Of a DNA stretch of 64,000 nt, positions 20,581 through 30,430 are shown one piece after another. How positions within the stretch are numbered: the first letter of the stretch is position 1; each line of letters starts with the position of its first letter. The stretch covers positions 1 to 64,000 of the forward strand of contig WNNJ02002261.1 in the NCBI GenBank assembly GCA_012934845.2. The letters are read 5' to 3'. A program made the translations under genes and the position numbers. The DNA comes from Pomphorhynchus laevis (taxonomy: Eukaryota; Acanthocephala; Palaeacanthocephala; Echinorhynchida; Pomphorhynchidae). A model generated the notes under the pieces. That model searched no databases. It saw only the letters and a list, made by a program, of their open reading frames with translations, and had not been told where the DNA came from.

Positions 20581-21004
20581 TTATAATTTTCATAAAATTA
20601 CAAGAGTTCATTAGATAAAGTATTTGGTTAATTTGTCTTTTCTAAGTGAGAAATCTAAGATGTAGGATGGCATTCATAAGATAATTCGTGAGATTTGATA
20701 GCATTCATAAGATAAATTTCAAAGGAATCGACTGCTTATAACAAAAGTTTTATTTTATTTTTCATAAATATTTTCTTGAAGAGGAAAACTTTTCGAAAAT
20801 AAGCGATGCCTGATTCTTAAGAGGAAATAAGTTGCAAATATTATATAAAAATTGCGACTACAAAAGCACTATACTTATTCTAAAAAACATCCTATCTTTC
20901 TGACGTGTATTTAAATGCATATTATATATGTATTTAACAATCTAATTAAATGTATAATTATAATTATTAATATAATTATATATGTATAATTAATATAATT
21001 ATAT

Positions 21005-22315
21005 ATGACGCCTTCGCCGGATACACTTTGCTAATCAAAGCTTTGCTACACAAATTTTCATACATTCTTAGAACATGTGAAGTAGCAGATTGTCTTCTAA
21101 TACCTTTAAAGAATGCGATACTTCATAATCTTTTGCCGGGAATGCTGGGAATCAACAGCCTCGACGATGAGTCAAGTAGAATAGTAGCTTTACCATGCAG
21201 ATATGGAGGACTTGGTATAGTCGACTATACTCAAGAATGCAATAATGAATACGAGAAATCACGCATGATGTATAGGGCTAGTGTAGATAGAGACCACTCA
21301 GAAGTTCCCCTAGAAACGACTCAGCATAATGTAGTCAAGCAGATAAGAGAAATGAACATAATAAAGTTTAACAGAATGGTGACGGAGATTACTAGTAACT
21401 CTAAAAATGATTTAAAGACAATTTTATGGAATGCCAGCATGAAAGGTGCCTACTCGTGGTTAACAGCAGGGTTTGTTGAGGGTTTGTTCATATCCTCCTC
21501 AGAATTCCACGACGCGATTTCAATAAGATACGAGTGGAAACCGAATCGCTATTTGGGTGAGTGTGCGTGTGGAGTGTCTCTAACAACAATACACGCACTT
21601 TCATGCAAGACAGGCTGTTTCAACTTCATACGTCACAACAGTGTCGCCAACGAGATTGCTAGATCACTCAAGGAAACCTGTCGACTCGTATGTACAGAAC
21701 CAGTATTGCTCCCGGTTCCAGACACAGTCATTTTTGAATCTCAAGCCACATCACGGGACAGAGAGGCAAGATCAGATATAAGATGTACTGGCCTCTTCGG
21801 GAATCTGACGGAGCGGTCCTTTATGGACGTATGCGTTTTCAACAACCTAGCGCCGTCTTATTCCTTGGATACAATGAAGGATCCCTTCAAGTACCATGAA
21901 AATCGGAAGCAGGCAAAATATACAGAGCGGATTGCGAAAATAGAAAATGCTTCGTTTCACCCGCTGATTTTCTCAACTGTTGGTGGTATTGGAAAGATAG
22001 CGGACTCGATACTTAAGCGCATATCTTCACTTAAAGCGAGCAACAACAACCTTTCATATCCCGATTTGATCCGTCAAGAAAGAGCCAGGATTTCACTCCT
22101 TATTATAAAATCCACATCGATGGCTATGCGAAACAGGTATCAAGAACCAGGAACTCTAATTCACGATAAGGACGCACCACTCTAAGTCGATTTGTACGAT
22201 CAACTCCCTTTGAACTAAAAAATCAGAATTTGAATTGCCACTTTGGACCCATTAGAGGGTAACCTTTAAGCTGTCTTATTTTTGAATAATTTATATTATT
22301 AAAAAAAAATAAAAA
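21005..22315 (+). mobile_element. RLE-type LINE, lineage 1, 5'-truncated copy
   Basis: It begins inside the RT thumb and ends with a 3' UTR bearing GGACCCATTAGAGGGTAACC (22246) and an A-rich tail. TTATATATGTATTTAA occurs both 70 bases before the start (about 20922) and directly after the tail (about 22317), a possible target-site duplication. Its single open frame suggests a fairly recent insertion. Confidence 0.85.
21028..22185 (+). CDS. RLE-LINE ORF 3' part: RT thumb, zinc knuckle, nuclease
   Basis: 385 codons are open to a natural stop. The N-terminal third is the RT thumb/connection (CRYGGLGIVDYTQECNNEYE). A knuckle follows at about residues 188-214 (CACGVSLTTIHALSCKTG, FNFIRHN). The nuclease region has ATSRDREARSDIRCTG, then ERSFMDVCVFNNLAPSY, then KYHENRKQAKYTERI. 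This region is intact and is the best local reference for the lineage-1 nuclease; the DIRC and MDVCVF strands hold the likely catalytic acidic residues. As the RT is truncated the copy cannot move on its own. Confidence 0.88.
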   Translation: MLIKALLHKFSYILRTCEVADCLLIPLKNAILHNLLPGMLGINSLDDESSRIVALPCRYGGLGIVDYTQECNNEYEKSRMMYRASVDRDHSEVPLETTQHNVVKQIREMNIIKFNRMVTEITSNSKNDLKTILWNASMKGAYSWLTAGFVEGLFISSSEFHDAISIRYEWKPNRYLGECACGVSLTTIHALSCKTGCFNFIRHNSVANEIARSLKETCRLVCTEPVLLPVPDTVIFESQATSRDREARSDIRCTGLFGNLTERSFMDVCVFNNLAPSYSLDTMKDPFKYHENRKQAKYTERIAKIENASFHPLIFSTVGGIGKIADSILKRISSLKASNNNLSYPDLIRQERARISLLIIKSTSMAMRNRYQEPGTLIHDKDAPL

Positions 22316-22572
22316 ATTATATATGTATTTAATGATCAGAATAAATGTTATTCACGTGATCCCGATAAACAGGTGAACCTATAATTAAATTATAAGTGAG
22401 CAAACATCATTTTATGGCAGCTGCTCTGCAAAACACTAGGTAAGTTACGAATTTAAAATATTATACAAAATAAGACAATATTTTTATTCGATTTAGTAAA
22501 ATCATTTCTCGCAGTAAACACGAATTTAAAATGATCAAGATTTATTATTACATTATAAATTATAATTATTTA

Positions 22573-22670
22573 CTTGTCAAGAGAGTGGAATAGAATTTTA
22601 TTTATTTTAAATATCGAATTTTCGATATAACTGCAATCATCAGGATAAAATTGTACAAAATATTTTTAAC
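22573..22670 (-). repeat. PLE-tail-like segment, left inverted arm
   Basis: On the minus strand: ATTTTATCCTGATGATTGCA, then TATATCGAAAATTCGATATT. It pairs as an inverted repeat, about 85% alike by eye, with 25448-25545 on the plus strand. The CTGATGA...GAAAATTC signature is that of PLE 3' ends; here the connecting stem is degenerate. Confidence 0.7.
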
Positions 22671-23396
22671 AACAATAATAATTTATTGAACGTGGTAAAT
22701 GCGTGCCAGCTGCACGATTACGAGTCTACTAACTAAAAAGTGCAAAATTCAAGAAGATAAATTAGTTAAACTGTTTAAATGGGATCGGATTAAACGTTTG
22801 AAGCACATCAGAGAAGTTGATTGGCGTATGTAAATGGGCAGATGATTCCCGATGAGAGTAGACCCACAAGGAAGGAGCGGAAGCCAAAAACTGTAGAGTA
22901 GTTTGGAACATGTAAAAGAAGGGAATTACAGGAACACAAAGAACAGTAAACATGACGAAAATTTACGAGAAAAGGAAGTTTGAGAAATGAAAGGGTATAA
23001 AAATGTACAAAGCGGAAAGCAATGGGAATAAGACGAATTTGAAGACGACAGTAAATGATAGGCAAATCGATAGAAACAAGATGGTAGGATGCATGATCAA
23101 AACGACGAGGACAGAGGAGAATTCAGACGGCTGCGTTGACGATGCGTTTTATGGGAAGAAGAGTGGATTTAGGTGAGTTGGAAAATAGACTAAGACAGTA
23201 ATTAAGTCTTGATAAAATGAGAGATATAAGAATCATTAAAGAAGGGAAATCGATCAATCTACGAATTTGACGGAGGTCGCGGAGACTCGAGTTAGATGAG
23301 TGTACTTTATCTCTAGCTAAGATTTAAGTAAAGGTTGATTGTCGAAATGGAAGCCTAAGTAAACGAAATTGTCAACGAAAGGAAAAATTGTAGAAT

Positions 23397-24101
23397 TTAA
23401 TGATACGGAGGGAGTTCTAAGCCAAAGCGTAGAGGACGGATCTCCATTATTTTGGATTTATTAGTATTTAGAGCACGACGAAGAGAAGAAATATGATTGA
23501 AAATTGAGGCAAGATAGTTTGAACCAGAAACGCTAAGATTATGAATACGATAAGTAGGTGTTTGAGCATAGATGAGTATATCATCAGTATATTGCATAAC
23601 ATGGAAGGTAAATGAATGAGAAATAGAAGACAAATCACCGAGAAAAAGAGAGAAAAACAAATAGTTTAATACGGAGCCTTGTGAAACACCGGACGGCTTG
23701 GAAGAAGGATGAGAAAGAGAATAGTTAGAACAAACGCGAAAATTACGGCTTGATAGATATGAAGAACACCAAGCTACAGTGGGTAAAGATAAGCCATAAT
23801 CATTACGAAGACGATGGAGAAGAATCGAGTGATCGACGATGTCAAAAGCAGACGAGAGATCGAGAGAAACTATTAAACTACATGATTTTTGATCGCGCGA
23901 GATGAGTATGCATTTATAAACTTTAAGACAGGCAATTTCAGTAGAGTGATTAGAGCGAAAAGCAGCTTGGCAGGGAACAAACAAGTTGGAGGAAAAGAGA
24001 TATGTATTAATTTGCTTGAGAACGAGACGCTCAAGGAGTTTAGAGAGGATTGGGAAAAGTGAGAGGAAATATTCAAAGAGGAGAGTGGATACAATGGGCA
24101 T
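23397..24101 (-). pseudogene. LINE-A reverse transcriptase
   Basis: This 234-codon stretch has ILSKLLERLVLKQINTYL, CQAAFRSNHSTEIACLK, LIVSLDLSSAFDIVDHSILL, PSGVSQGSVLNYLFFSLFL and FHVMQYTDDILIYA. The active site is YTDD, not the usual YADD or FADD, and motif 4 has VLNY where VLGP is normal; both look like decay. It matches CR1/L2-clade RTs, whose motif 3 commonly reads LDLSSAFDTVDH. Confidence 0.85.
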
Positions 24102-24442
24102 ATGTGTAGAAGAGAACGTAAATTAGATAGCTTAGATTGTAGATAAGAAGAAAATTCATCAGGATTTATGTTACGAGGGGTAGATGATCTCGAAAGAATT
24201 GAGTTAAAGATTTTTTAATGAGATTTAGAGTTGGAAGATGACTCGAGTTGATTTCGCCAAAAGAGAGTACGCTTAGTACGCATAAGAATGAGAGGGCACG
24301 GCGAAGAGAAAAATATGAATCACGGAGATTTGGAGTTAGTTTGGAGAACATTTAAGAAAACGATTAAACAACCGAAAGAGTGACGGAGTCGACGCTTAGA
24401 AAGACAACAGTCGGAATCGAACCAGGGAGCATTGCCCAAGCG

Positions 24443-25361
24443 CTAAAAACGTCGGGGTAGAATAGACAGAAGGTGATTGAGGATCAACGTAAGTTCAGAA
24501 TCAAACAGAATGCAGAGATCATCGGGAGAAAAATAATTTAGTGGAAGCGAAAAGAGTGAAGAATTGAGAAAGGCAGAACAGAGAATAGGGATATCGAGAA
24601 GTTTCCAAGGTCGACTTGGAGTGGCTAATGTTGGAGGCGGAGAAGGAGGACGGGGATGGGGACGAGTAAGAGTAAGAGTGACAATGAACTGATCGGACAA
24701 ACCAGGATGAGTAATTGACAAGGATGTATAGTCATTGAAACAGTTAGAAACAATAATGATGTCGAAAGCACCGCCGAAAATTTGAGTTTTGCTTGTTGAA
24801 AGTAATTTATAGTTAAAATCAGAAAAAAGATTATTAAGAGTGATATAGTCAGAGTCAGCTGGACGATCAAGACGAATGTTAAAGTCACCGAGAACAACAG
24901 AAGGAGTATAAGACATTAAACAGCGAGAAAGAAGATCTGCAAGGTCGTTAACGAACATACGTGAGGGCAGCTGAGTATGGACGGTATACACTCACAAGTT
25001 CAAGAGGGAAAGGAGTTGATGATCTGCATATTATCAATTCGAAAGAAGTGCAACAGATGTTAGAGTTAATTTTTCGTAGATATGTTGGGTGAAGAGCAAT
25101 GGCAACGATACCGCCATAGTTAGAAGCAGTAGATGTGGAAGAGACAATTTGACAAGCTGATTCAACTAGAGAACAACCAGAGCGACATATACGACGAATA
25201 GCAAGATCGTCAGAGTCAGAGTTCCAGGACTCGGTAATGCAAAGAATATCGATAGATAATTGATCGAAGATATCAAGGAGCAGATAAGCTTTATGAAGAA
25301 TGAAGCGAGTGTTGAAAAGACTAAGACGTAAAGTATGTTCAGGAGCGATATCAACTAGCAA
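24443..25361 (-). pseudogene. LINE-A APE endonuclease
   Basis: Two overlapping open pieces give LSLFNTRFILHKAYLLLDIF, SIDILCITESWNSDSDDLAI, SNYGGIVAIALHP, LELVSVYRP, then SVVLGDFNIRLD, IIIVSNCFND and GLSDQFIVTLTL. These are the metal-binding N..., E (TESW), Y-P, GDFN and SD-boxes of an APE-type LINE nuclease in the right order. A frame change separates the halves near 24970. Confidence 0.85.
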
Positions 25362-25394
25362 AGAAGACTGGGGGAGAGACGTAACGCCATCTTT

Positions 25395-25450
25395 ACTGTT
25401 TAATTATTTATAAAGCTGTCCATTGACAGCTTTATAAATAATCAAACAGT
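25395..25450. repeat. 25-bp palindrome
   Basis: CTGTTTAATTATTTATAAAG...GACAGC forms a near-perfect hairpin with 4-base loop CATT (one mismatch), right at the 5' boundary of the LINE-A copy and abutting the right PLE-tail arm. Confidence 0.85.
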
Positions 25451-25545
25451 AAAAATATTTTGTACAATTTTATCTGATGATGATAGCAGTTGGCTATCGA
25501 AAATTCGATATTTAAAATTAAAAAATTCTATTTCACTCTCTTCAC
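25448..25545 (+). repeat. PLE-tail/hammerhead-like motif, right inverted arm
   Basis: CTGATGA (25474-25480), one spare T, GATAGC (25482-25487), loop AGTTG, GCTATC (25493-25498), then GAAAATTC (25499-25506). Stem II is six perfect pairs and AATT is the self-complementary stem III expected of minimal hammerheads that act as dimers. An outer pairing of AATTTTA with TAAAATT would close stem I. The extra U after CUGAUGA departs from the classic core, but motifs of this form are typical of invertebrate PLE 3' ends. Confidence 0.6.
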
Positions 25546-28500
25546 TTATAAATAATAGAAACCAATGAGTGAACAGTCTATTTATAATAAATTAAAATGT
25601 ATAATATCATACATAATGTAATATAATGTATCATATTGCATCATTATATATTACATTATAATGCATTATATAACCCATATAATATAATGTGCATTATTTA
25701 ATGCACATCACAATATAATAAATATTGTATTACATTATAAAGTAATATAACTAGTACTTTTGTATGTCTTCATTTTGTGTTTTAAAGTTCGTTGACCTGA
25801 TGATGCTGATTGTGATCAGTGAAATACTGATAAAGAATCTCGTTGTCTAAATAAATTGGTATTAGACTTCTTGATCTCTTTCAATCTGCTATATATATTT
25901 TTTAAAGTAATATTTTATTTATTATAATATAATTAAATAATGCTATGAATTTATTATATAAATTATAATGCAATCGTATATTTCTATTGACGATTAGACA
26001 TTCGCAAATTTTTGTATATTTTAATTTACGGTATAACGACAGACGTGGAACATGTTTTGAATGGAAAATCAAACTTAATTTCTATGGCGTTAGAAATACA
26101 GGTTGATTTATATCTATCGCAGTTAATTATGGATAAAGGTAAAATACATCTGCGATACAGTATGATGTGTTTTATATAATGAATATATCATAACATGGGA
26201 CATGCTTCGGCATAAGATTCTGTTAATCTTTATAATGTAATTTTCATTTGATTGCCATATAAAGGTAAATATTTAAATATTAATATTTTATTTACACGTG
26301 TTATTCGTTTTGTCAAAAATTTATGACTCTTTTGATTTATTTGTTGCTACACTACGAAAAAGAATAATTTAGACATTTTATATATCCTTGAAGTACGTTT
26401 TGCTTCAAGACACGCAAAATTTAAAAAAATATCTATTATGACACATTCGCTAGTGGAAAAATTACAATTTTGCCACATATTATATTGCTAGATTTAGCTG
26501 TTTTGTTTAAAAACCTTATATTAATTTATCCAATAGCGAACTACAGTGCTCGTTAGTGTATTAATAATTACAAATTACTGATTTAAAGGTGAATATTACT
26601 TTAGCATAAAATAAGCTGCCCCTCTATCTGTTGATCTTATCAATTACGTATATGTCACCTGACATTCCGGTAATACTTTTTCAAACATAGCATTTAGGAA
26701 AAATCGCAACGAAACCTTAATCAACTAGCCACCAACATAGTGTTTGCCACATTATATATTTAATATTTTTACATAAAAATACTTATGTGAAGTCCATATT
26801 TTTAAACTAATTGTACAAGGTTGAGCAATTATTCAGTGAAATCTAGTTAAAAGTTGCATCACTAAACTTTGAACAATCATTGAAACGGTATGCGAGCCAA
26901 CTCGCTTACATTTTGACACTTCTTTTAAACTTAATTGTCAAATACATACCAATATAGTATTTAAAGATCAACTGAAAACCACGTATTTGCAACTCACCCG
27001 TTTGACCCGTTGTAATTGAACGTTATACAAATTCAACTGATTCAATTCAGTCAAAGTATTTTAACTGTTCTATTTTATGGTGTATGCGCTGAAGCTTTTA
27101 CCTCGTGGTGTCACAAAACTATCAGCAACCTTAGTAAATTAATGCGAAATCAGCGACAGCACACGTGATGTCCTGTGAAGCCACTTCTTAATGTTCCAGT
27201 GTCAGAGGTAAGGCTGAACAACTCGGTGGCGGAGCGTGGGCTTAGCGATTTCCGTTCAGAGGTTTACTAAGGATCAATATATGTTATACTATTAATAATT
27301 TTCACGAATTTTGTAATTTAATAGATTACTCTAATCAGTGAATACAAATGGCAGACAAATGGTCTACAAAGTAAGCCTGAATTTGAGTGAGTAGGCAATT
27401 TGAGCATGTAATTTAAACCAGCATTTTGATGCTGGAATTTGAGCTTGCCATTTAATTGTGGATAAATAAAGCACAACCATTTGTAAGGTTTATGCATTGT
27501 AAAGTTATTATTACATTAACGCATGGCATCGTTATATGATGGTATTTATCATGTCCTGATTGCGTGTTTTTTACTTACCATTTTCAGAATTCAATGTGCC
27601 ATCGTAATACAGGCTTTTAAATCCACGGTATAAACTAATTTTAAAAATATTTCCAATGATAAAAATTCATTTTTAGAGTTCGCTAAAATCGATTAATCTA
27701 CCATAAATCGTTCACAATGTGTGTACGATTACTTTGTTTCTAGAATACTTCGTTTCTGTGTTACTTTGATTACTTTGCTTAGTTTGTTAATTAAGAGAAT
27801 TATAACTCAGATTTTATTTAAATATTTTGTGCAGCCCTTTTTTATTGTAATCAGTTGAATAATTTGAACTTTTATATTCTGAAATAGATGAGATAACAGT
27901 TTTGAGAATGGCTGCACAAACATTCGAGATATTTTTAAAAAAATTCAAAAGTTTGAATTCACAGGGATGGTTTGCCCAAAAAAAAACAAGTTTTTTTTGA
28001 CCCAAATGCAATATTATTCGATATTAAAATATTTATTTTTTTAATTTATATATAATACAAAATACTCAGACTCAGTTGACTGATATTATTTATTGTCCAG
28101 CCTAGCATCTTAATTGTATTTCTTCGGACTTATTTTCTAGTCGTTTACAGGTTACATAGTTTTGTCTGTTTAAATTTGCAATATATTTGAGTACAATTTT
28201 CGGTTTGCATATTTCGATAGGGTTTTATTCTTTTGTATTCACCGTTATAGTGTATTGCAGAATACATATGTAGTATAACTTTTGTAATTTTAGGTTATAG
28301 TGATTGTTTTCTAATGCACTGGATTATTCTCTAAATGTTAATAAACTAATTCACGGTAAAATAGTGTTTTACATGAACAAATGTGTTTAATTTAACAAAC
28401 CCGTTAGTCAAAATTTACTTTAAGAACTTAAAACGAAAATATTCGTTAAAAACTGATATAAGCTAATTGAAAAATTATCTTTCGTGAACATTTCCATGGT

Positions 28501-28862
28501 AGTGGGTGTGAAGCAATGATTTAAAATGATTACTGATTAATATTAAATACAAGCAGATACTTAATAACTCCTGGTAATTTCAAATTTAATTGAAATTACC
28601 TCGATTCATGTATCCTCGCAAACTAACTAAAATCGATATGTGGTTAATAATCGAACGTTATTAGGTCAATATACATAGAGAGATCAACACCTGAATCTTG
28701 ATACGTTTTGACCATTGATTAAAGTTGTCGTTGTTATATTACCTTTAATAATCAAACAGTGAAATTAATTTATTAAAATGCCCCATGCGTTTTCCTTCAT
28801 CTTATGATTTGAAGCTTTTAATTAATTATAGTTGAAGATGTCTGTTGTAACCGCAGATTTTA
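25546..28862. other. Intergenic region with scattered repeats
   Basis: It contains a further PLE-tail-like motif at 25797-25827 (CTGATGA, T, GCTGAT/ATCAGT stem, GAAATAC) and a repeat K copy at about 27100-27300. The minus-strand open frame at 27814-28011 is AT-rich and not convincing. Nothing else was recognised up to the acetyltransferase gene. Confidence 0.55.
27100..27300 (+). repeat. Interspersed repeat K, copy 1
   Basis: It shares TGTCCTGTGAAGCCACTTCT, GTGTCAGAGGTAAGGCTGAA and GGCTTAGCGATTTCCG with 57830-57970. In this copy the CTGATGA box found in copy 2 reads GCGACAGCAC and is not recognisable. Confidence 0.7.
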
Positions 28863-29669
28863 ATGCAAAACGAAAGTACACTAGAAGGGCAGCCATTGAA
28901 TGATGCATGCAAGTTAAACCTCCAATTCCGGGAAATCGAAGTTACCGATATCAAAACTATGAAAATGCTTTGTACAGAATGGTTTCCTATTCGATACGAC
29001 AACAAATGGTATGAAGATGTTGCGGTTCGAAAGGATGTGTTTCTATCAATAGTCGCTGACTTATATCCCACACTTACCCCTAATAATAGTAACCCAACAG
29101 TGACCAACGTCGTCACTCAGGAAAATATTGGGAATACAAATATTTATAAAAATGCGAATATCAGCGGTTTACTTGTAGCCGAGGTCAAGCCAATTGCCAA
29201 TTGTTGTAACGAAGATCGTTCGGTAATTTCGGAATTCTACCAAGCAAGCACAGGTGTAAAACTTCAAGGTGAAAACCATTTGGTGTGCTATATTTTAATT
29301 CTTGGTGTGAGACGAGAGCTACGGAGACACAATATAGCATCTGCTCTTATCAAAGAACTAGAGAACCGGATTCCTGAGCGATGCGACGTGGTGTTTCTCC
29401 ATGCACTGGACTCTAATTTTCCGGCTATATTGTTTTACGAAAAACAGAAGTTTCAAAGGTTGTCGTGTCTCTCATCTTATTACGTTATCGATGGAACTGA
29501 ACATAGTGGATACTGTTATGCTAAAATTAAGTCGAGAAGAAATTACGATATCAACACTGTTGATGATGAGCACGACAAATTTCCAGATAATATTTTTGAA
29601 TATCCAAATTACTTCTCGAGAAAGCTTACTTCGTGGATGTTTCGACAATTTGAACGTTTTCAATTGTGA
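28863..29669 (+). CDS. NAA60: N-alpha-acetyltransferase 60-like (NAA60) GNAT protein
   Basis: The 268-residue ORF matches NAA60 (NatF/HAT4), the Golgi-associated enzyme that acetylates N-termini of transmembrane proteins facing the cytosol. Visible matches: MLCTEWFPIRYDNKWYEDV (residues 35-53; human LCRDWFPIEYPDSWYRDI), GLLVAEVKP (102-110), the acetyl-CoA segment YILILGVRRELRRHNIASAL (143-162), VVFLHALDSNFPAILFYEK (176-194) and FQRLSCLSSYYVIDG (197-211). In the Q/RxxGxG/A motif an Asn replaces the first Gly (RRHNIA). An insert of about 30 residues (70-100) and another at 111-137 lengthen the protein relative to vertebrates. The C-terminus (YPNYFSRKLTSWMFRQFERF) could form the membrane-binding helix known in NAA60. 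It is a single exon with no break. The ATG at 28863 is the first in frame and lies 22 residues before the conserved fold; an upstream ATG at 28839 is out of frame. Confidence 0.85.
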   Translation: MQNESTLEGQPLNDACKLNLQFREIEVTDIKTMKMLCTEWFPIRYDNKWYEDVAVRKDVFLSIVADLYPTLTPNNSNPTVTNVVTQENIGNTNIYKNANISGLLVAEVKPIANCCNEDRSVISEFYQASTGVKLQGENHLVCYILILGVRRELRRHNIASALIKELENRIPERCDVVFLHALDSNFPAILFYEKQKFQRLSCLSSYYVIDGTEHSGYCYAKIKSRRNYDINTVDDEHDKFPDNIFEYPNYFSRKLTSWMFRQFERFQL

Positions 29670-30430
29670 TTTTTTCCATTTTACACGCACGGCTGTATTT
29701 TATTGATTAGTTTCCACATTTGTAGTAAACCGTTTGTTGCTTTAATTCCATGCTCAATAATTTTTTCAAAATTTATATAACGAAGATACCAGCTGTTTTT
29801 GTAAAGAATTTAGGGTATAAGGCATAAAGAATAAGGCATAAGAAATTAATAAATCGAATTTTTAAATTAGTCGTTGCTCCTTTCAATACTAATTTGCTAA
29901 GATATTATAATCATTGGCTGGCTTCATATTTTTCTCGTGTGGTTCTTTCAATTCTATTAGCATCACTGTACTTTATAATCAGCGTGGGTTGACCTTATCA
30001 GCAGTGAGCCCATGCCTACATTTCGTGTTTCGGTCCTCTTACTGTTTCGGTCATGTTACTGATATATACCAGTTACTGAATTGATTGTTCGATAAAATGG
30101 CATTGTAAATAGCTTTTTCAAGGTTAAATAATTTACAAAAAATAATTATATACAAGTTACTTAAGAAATTTATTAATTTCTTAATAAAATATTTTTTGAT
30201 TTTTTAAATATAAACTGTTATTTTAAATAAGCATTATCTAGCAAAACCTTCTATATTGCCGGCAAATCGTCTACTTAATCGGATAATTTTATCGAAATCG
30301 AAAAAGTAATGAGAAGATAAAAATTTTATTTTTTTATTTCGTCTTTGATATTATTATTTTTACATAATAAAGGAGAGCATCTTGTTGAGCGGTCAATCAC
30401 GGGCATTTGTTTTCCAATTTTGATATGGCA
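29670..30430. other. Spacer with hammerhead-like repeat H
   Basis: This includes the 3' flank of the NAA60-like gene and a repeat H copy on the minus strand (about 29925-30050). The rest is AT-rich with nothing recognised. Confidence 0.5.
29925..30050 (-). repeat. Repeat H copy 1 (permuted hammerhead-like boxes)
   Basis: Minus-strand order: GGACC, GAAAC, ACGAAAT, GTA, GCATGGG, CTCACTG, CTGATAA, GGTC, AACCCACGC. GGACC pairs with GGTC(A) and GCATGGG with CCCACGC. The same layout is found at 39057 and in both arms of 59053-59465. This copy has CTGATAA in place of CTGATGA. See the findings. Confidence 0.6.

Larger units (their letters stand above)
22680..25390 (-). mobile_element. CR1/L2-like LINE-A, ORF2 copy
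   Basis: Minus-strand order: APE endonuclease (25361-24443), RT (24101-23397), and a 3' end with the conserved GGCACGCATTTACCAC near 22700. The copy is broken by several stops and frame changes. It is flanked by inverted PLE-tail-like arms (22573-22670 and 25448-25545), so it appears to have landed in, or been captured between, older Penelope-type ends. ORF1 is missing here; compare the copy at 47370-51700. Confidence 0.8.

Noticed and set aside
27814-28011. Open frame of 65 codons on the minus strand
   Set aside because: Low-complexity edges, no homology recognised and no splice or poly(A) context.
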